Source: Candidatus Glassiibacteriota bacterium | Lineage (GTDB): Bacteria > Gemmatimonadota > Glassbacteria > GWA2-58-10 | DNA: 9,758 bases | Assembly (NCBI GenBank): GCA_030604975.1 | Contig: JAUVUV010000051.1 | Location: 1-9,758, forward strand | Direction: 5' to 3' | In this document: piece by piece, positions 7,143 through 9,758 of the stretch | How positions within the stretch are numbered: the stretch's first letter is position 1 | How the letters are laid out: every line of letters starts with the position of its first letter | The notes under the pieces: model-generated | Told to the model about the DNA's origin: nothing | The model's input: the letters and a program-made list of their open reading frames with translations, nothing else | Database searches by the model: none | Made by a program: the position numbers and the translations under genes

Positions 7143-8750
7143 ATGGTTACACTCACCTTGCTGGACTGGCTCTGGGTTGTCGCCTATGTATTGCTGATGG
7201 TTGCCTGCGGGATTCTTTTCCACCGCCTTGCAAGCCGCAGCGAAAGCGATTTCTTTCTCGCCGGAAGAGGCCTTCCCTGGTGGCTTCCGGCAACCAGCGT
7301 GTATGCCACCCACACTGCCACCGACACCCCGATCTGGATCGGGGGGGTGATCTACCGCTACGGCCTGAGCGGGCTCTGGTATACCTTTTTCTGCGCCTGG
7401 TGTGCGGTCAGCTCCTTTGTCAGCACGCGGATTTTCCGCCGCTCACTGGCTTACACCCAGGCTGAATGGCAGAACCTTCGCTACTCGGGGCTCGGCTCAG
7501 AGCTTCTTCGAGGCTGGCTTGCCGGCTGGCAGATTTTCATGAACATGTTCATTCTCGGCTGGGTGGGAATCGCCATGGGCAAGGTGTTCCATTTCCTTTT
7601 CCCCGGCTACCCGGAGTGGGTGGGGCTGGTGTTTTTCAGCTCGATCTGTGCAGTCTATGTTCTGTTTTCCGGATACTGGGGCGTGGTGATGGCTGATTTC
7701 CAGCAGGGTATAATCGCCAGCGCCCTGATTATCATTGTCTCGGTGTGGCAGATCGTAGCTGTGGGCGGGCCTTCCGGGATCATGGAGCGCCTGACCGAGA
7801 TGGGCCAGGCATGGCGCGCCAACCCGTTTCATTTCACCGGCCTCACAGGCGGAGACTTCCCTGTGGCCTGGTTTGCCACCATGATTTTTGTTGCCATTCT
7901 CGGCGGGCTCGGGATGGGCACCGCGATCGACTGGTACGTGGAAAGCCAGCGAATCCAGAGCGCCCGCTCGGTGCGCGATGCCAGCTACTCGATCTGGATC
8001 GGCACCTTTCTCACACTGACCCGCAACTCGCTCTGGGCCGTGGCGATACTGGGCTTTTTCACTCTCTTTCCGGCAATCGAGAACCCGGCAGAAAGCGAGA
8101 TGGCCTGGTTTGTTCTGGGTTTCAAGGTACTGCCCGCCGGGATGGTAGGCTGTTTTTTCGCAGCCATTCTGGCAATACATTTCAGCACGATCTCGACCCA
8201 TCTCAACCTGGGTTCGATGTATTTCACCCGCGACATCTATCATCACTATCTCAACCCCAAGGCCAGCCAGAAACAGCTTGTCTGGGTTGGGCGGGTGAGC
8301 ACGCTGGGCTTGCTGATCGGATCGTTTTTCTATGGCCTGATGATGGAGAGTATCACCCAGTGGCTGATTTTCGCCCTCTGGATCATGGCCGCCGGAATCT
8401 GGCTGCCTTCGATCCTTCAGGTTGTCTGGTGGCGGTTCAACAGCTGGGGCTACCTGGCAAGCTGGCTGGCCAACCTCGCTCTGAGCTGGCTTGTGGTCTG
8501 GGTCTTGCCGGCATACGGAGTCATTCCCGAACTTCCCGATTACGCGCAGTTCTGGATCCTGCTGGTGCTGGGCGCGCTGATCTACCTGCCCGTTACCTAC
8601 TTCACCCCGCCGGACGACATGAAAAGACTTGTCAAATATTATGTGCGCTGCCGGCCGCTGGGCTGGTGGGGACCGGTGCACCGGGAGGCCGAAAGGCTGG
8701 GCCTGCTCGATGCAGAGAAAGCGATCATGGAGGAGACTGCGGGCCAGTAG
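7143..8750 (+). CDS. Sodium:solute symporter (SSS family)
   Basis: A 535-residue integral inner-membrane protein with about 13 hydrophobic helices, expected to use the sodium gradient to import a small solute. Family marks are the N-terminal helix from residue 7, the D-F-F-L-A-G-R-G-L-P-W-W segment (36-47) leading into the broken helix around T-H-T-A-T-D-T-P, the W-Y-V-E-S-Q-R-I-Q-S-A-R-S loop (254-266), and F-S-T-I-S-T-H-L-N (347-355) followed by F-T-R-D-I-Y. By comparison with vSGLT, Ser348-Thr349 align with the pair that binds sodium at the Na2 site. A soluble tail of about 45 residues follows the last helix. The ATG at 7143 has only a weak AAAGG upstream (7127-7131). The substrate cannot be read from the sequence. 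The gene is separated from glgC by 370 bp and converges on a sugar-epimerase gene, so a sugar or sugar acid is possible but unproven. Confidence 0.9.
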   Translation: MVTLTLLDWLWVVAYVLLMVACGILFHRLASRSESDFFLAGRGLPWWLPATSVYATHTATDTPIWIGGVIYRYGLSGLWYTFFCAWCAVSSFVSTRIFRRSLAYTQAEWQNLRYSGLGSELLRGWLAGWQIFMNMFILGWVGIAMGKVFHFLFPGYPEWVGLVFFSSICAVYVLFSGYWGVVMADFQQGIIASALIIIVSVWQIVAVGGPSGIMERLTEMGQAWRANPFHFTGLTGGDFPVAWFATMIFVAILGGLGMGTAIDWYVESQRIQSARSVRDASYSIWIGTFLTLTRNSLWAVAILGFFTLFPAIENPAESEMAWFVLGFKVLPAGMVGCFFAAILAIHFSTISTHLNLGSMYFTRDIYHHYLNPKASQKQLVWVGRVSTLGLLIGSFFYGLMMESITQWLIFALWIMAAGIWLPSILQVVWWRFNSWGYLASWLANLALSWLVVWVLPAYGVIPELPDYAQFWILLVLGALIYLPVTYFTPPDDMKRLVKYYVRCRPLGWWGPVHREAERLGLLDAEKAIMEETAGQ

Positions 8751-8791
8751 TTTTCCAAAATACCTTCCGTAACTAAAAGCTACAAAAATGC

Positions 8792-8823
8792 AGGGGCACC
8801 GTATAATATCTCGCCCCTTTTTT
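8792..8823. terminator. Probable bidirectional intrinsic terminator
   Basis: AGGGGC (8792-8797) and GCCCCT (8813-8818) form a six-pair stem with a 15-base loop, followed by a T run (8818-8823) on the plus strand, 42 bases after the symporter stop. An A run at 8784-8788 gives a T run for leftward transcripts, so it could also end the epimerase mRNA. The loop is longer than usual, which lowers efficiency. Confidence 0.7.
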
Positions 8824-8853
8824 CGACCATTATCCAGGTTGGTAATTTAATGG

Positions 8854-8876
8854 AGGGGCTTACCCGTGTATGCCCC
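8854..8876. repeat. Second GGGGC/GCCCC hairpin resembling the terminator stem
   Basis: AGGGGC at 8854-8859 and GCCCC at 8872-8876 form a five-pair stem around a 12-base loop. Stem and part of the loop (ACCCGTGTAT against ACCGTATAAT) resemble the terminator at 8792-8818, suggesting a local duplication. There is no adjacent T run on either strand, so it probably does not terminate by itself. Confidence 0.4.
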
Positions 8877-8920
8877 GGAATCTGCCAGAAACCGGAATCC
8901 TCCTCTGGGGTATCCATGGT

Positions 8921-9758
8921 TCATCCCCTCTTGTCTGCCAGCCTTTCGAGCACCGGGACTGCAAGAGCCAGCGCCCTTACGATATGAAACGGGTCCTTTA
9001 CCGGCAGGGCCACCACTTTGCTCTCGGGCCTGCCTTCCCGGTCGCGTATCTGGATCCACTCGCCCACGCTTTTATCCGGGTTGGGAAATGTGTTCAGGGT
9101 ATAGTCGTGCACTTTCCAGAACCAATCCTCCATCCAGGATTCTCCCATCTCGTCCAGGGCCAGCAGCAGCGCGTAAATCGACTCCGAATGCGGCCACCAG
9201 AGCTTGTTCGACCAGTTTGAGCGGAGCTTGCGCACCATCTCGTGGTCTTTCAGCTCTTCGGAAACCTCGCCTTTCGGCGGGCCGCCACCTCGGTCAACAA
9301 ACTGCGGGAGGCCGCCATAGGTTTCATCCCAACCTGCCTCCAGCGCCCAGCGCACGGTCTCGGCAGCATCAGCAAACAACTGCCTATCCTGGTTCCGAAG
9401 GGCCCAGTGCATCACGAACCACATATCCTCGATCGTATGCCCAGGGTTGATATATCTGCCGAGCAGGGTATCTACGGGGCGACTGTCGGTGCCGATCATC
9501 TCCAACACGACTTTCCATTCTGTTATGCGGAAAAAGCCCATGATCTCCCGCACACAGCTGTCGGCTGTCTCGCGCAGCTTTTCGGCCTCGCTTTCCAGCC
9601 CAAAAGCCTGGGCCGCATCTGCCAGTTCCTGTGCGGTTTCGAGCAGGATCATCGGCTCGCCGTGCACCTTGTAGCCCCTGGGCACCGGATAGGGATCGGT
9701 GCGATAATTGCCGCTGGATAACCGGGCAATGACACTCTTGTAAAGATCGTGTGCAAAA
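8921..9758 (-). CDS. AGE-family (N-acylglucosamine 2-epimerase) sugar epimerase, 5' end outside window
   Basis: The minus-strand frame is open from the right window edge (first full codon 9757-9755) to TGA at 8923-8921, giving 278 visible residues; roughly 120-140 N-terminal residues are missing compared with the usual family length near 400. GTG at 9685 is in frame but internal, because family-like sequence continues upstream of it. Members fold as an (alpha/alpha)6 barrel and epimerise the C2 position of N-acetylglucosamine, mannose-type sugars or related oligosaccharides; some isomerise aldoses. Visible motifs are P-G-H-T-I-E-D-M-W (His at 9439-9437, one catalytic His), K-L-W-W-P-H-S-E, and near the C-terminus V-K-D-P-F-H-I-V-R-A-L, where the His at 8986-8984 matches the second catalytic His. 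The K-D-P-F-H variant in place of the more usual K-G-P/x-F-H leaves the substrate open. It is convergent with the symporter, so it is not in that operon. Confidence 0.88.
   Translation of the reverse strand, partial: FAHDLYKSVIARLSSGNYRTDPYPVPRGYKVHGEPMILLETAQELADAAQAFGLESEAEKLRETADSCVREIMGFFRITEWKVVLEMIGTDSRPVDTLLGRYINPGHTIEDMWFVMHWALRNQDRQLFADAAETVRWALEAGWDETYGGLPQFVDRGGGPPKGEVSEELKDHEMVRKLRSNWSNKLWWPHSESIYALLLALDEMGESWMEDWFWKVHDYTLNTFPNPDKSVGEWIQIRDREGRPESKVVALPVKDPFHIVRALALAVPVLERLADKRG

Noticed and set aside
7497..8681. Long minus-strand open frame (394 codons) opposite the symporter
   Set aside because: It lies entirely antisense to a clear SSS transporter, is rich in His, Pro, Gln and Arg as expected from the complement of a membrane-protein gene, and shows no domain. 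It is a shadow of GC-rich codon use.
8866..9721. Plus-strand open frames over the epimerase gene
   Set aside because: They are low-complexity Pro/Ser/Arg-rich translations opposite a minus-strand gene with clear AGE motifs.

Overview
The window looks like bacterial chromosome with moderate-to-high GC in genes and AT-rich gaps. It carries a four-gene rightward block (about 494-6772), a separate rightward transporter gene (7143-8750), and the 3' part of a leftward sugar-epimerase gene that leaves the right edge (8921-9758). No phage, insertion sequence, tRNA, rRNA or CRISPR is visible. Soluble PAS/GAF histidine kinases paired with stand-alone receivers, a GH57 branching enzyme and an SSS-type symporter would fit a Gram-negative from the deltaproteobacterial or FCB-related candidate-phylum range. 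No marker gene is present, so this placement is only inference.

Region 1-493 is a non-coding, mostly AT-rich leader. It holds a sigma-54-like -24/-12 element, a short GC-rich island of uncertain origin, and at its end the Shine-Dalgarno that sets the first gene's TTG start. Next come a GH57 1,4-alpha-glucan branching enzyme, a 976-residue cytosolic multi-PAS/GAF sensor histidine kinase overlapping it by 13 bp, a single-domain response regulator overlapping the kinase by 26 bp, and, after a 54-bp spacer, glgC (glucose-1-phosphate adenylyltransferase). The block therefore pairs the entry step of glycogen synthesis (ADP-glucose formation) and the branching step with a two-component pair lying between them. 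The overlaps suggest translational coupling and a shared physiological role. No glycogen synthase or phosphorylase is in the window.

Region 6773-7142 is a 370-bp AT-rich gap with an all-A/T palindrome just after glgC, a GC-rich hairpin cluster at 6927-6972, and a perfect TTGACA box at 7043 about 100 bp before the transporter. The transporter is a 13-helix-type sodium:solute symporter of unknown substrate. It converges on an AGE (N-acylglucosamine 2-epimerase) family gene, and the two are separated by a probable bidirectional terminator plus a second hairpin of very similar sequence.

The most interesting point is the two-component system embedded and translationally coupled within a glycogen gene cluster. 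The kinase has no membrane segment and the regulator has no output domain, which suggests control of storage metabolism by cytosolic energy, redox or small-molecule state through protein-protein contact or phosphorelay rather than by direct DNA binding.
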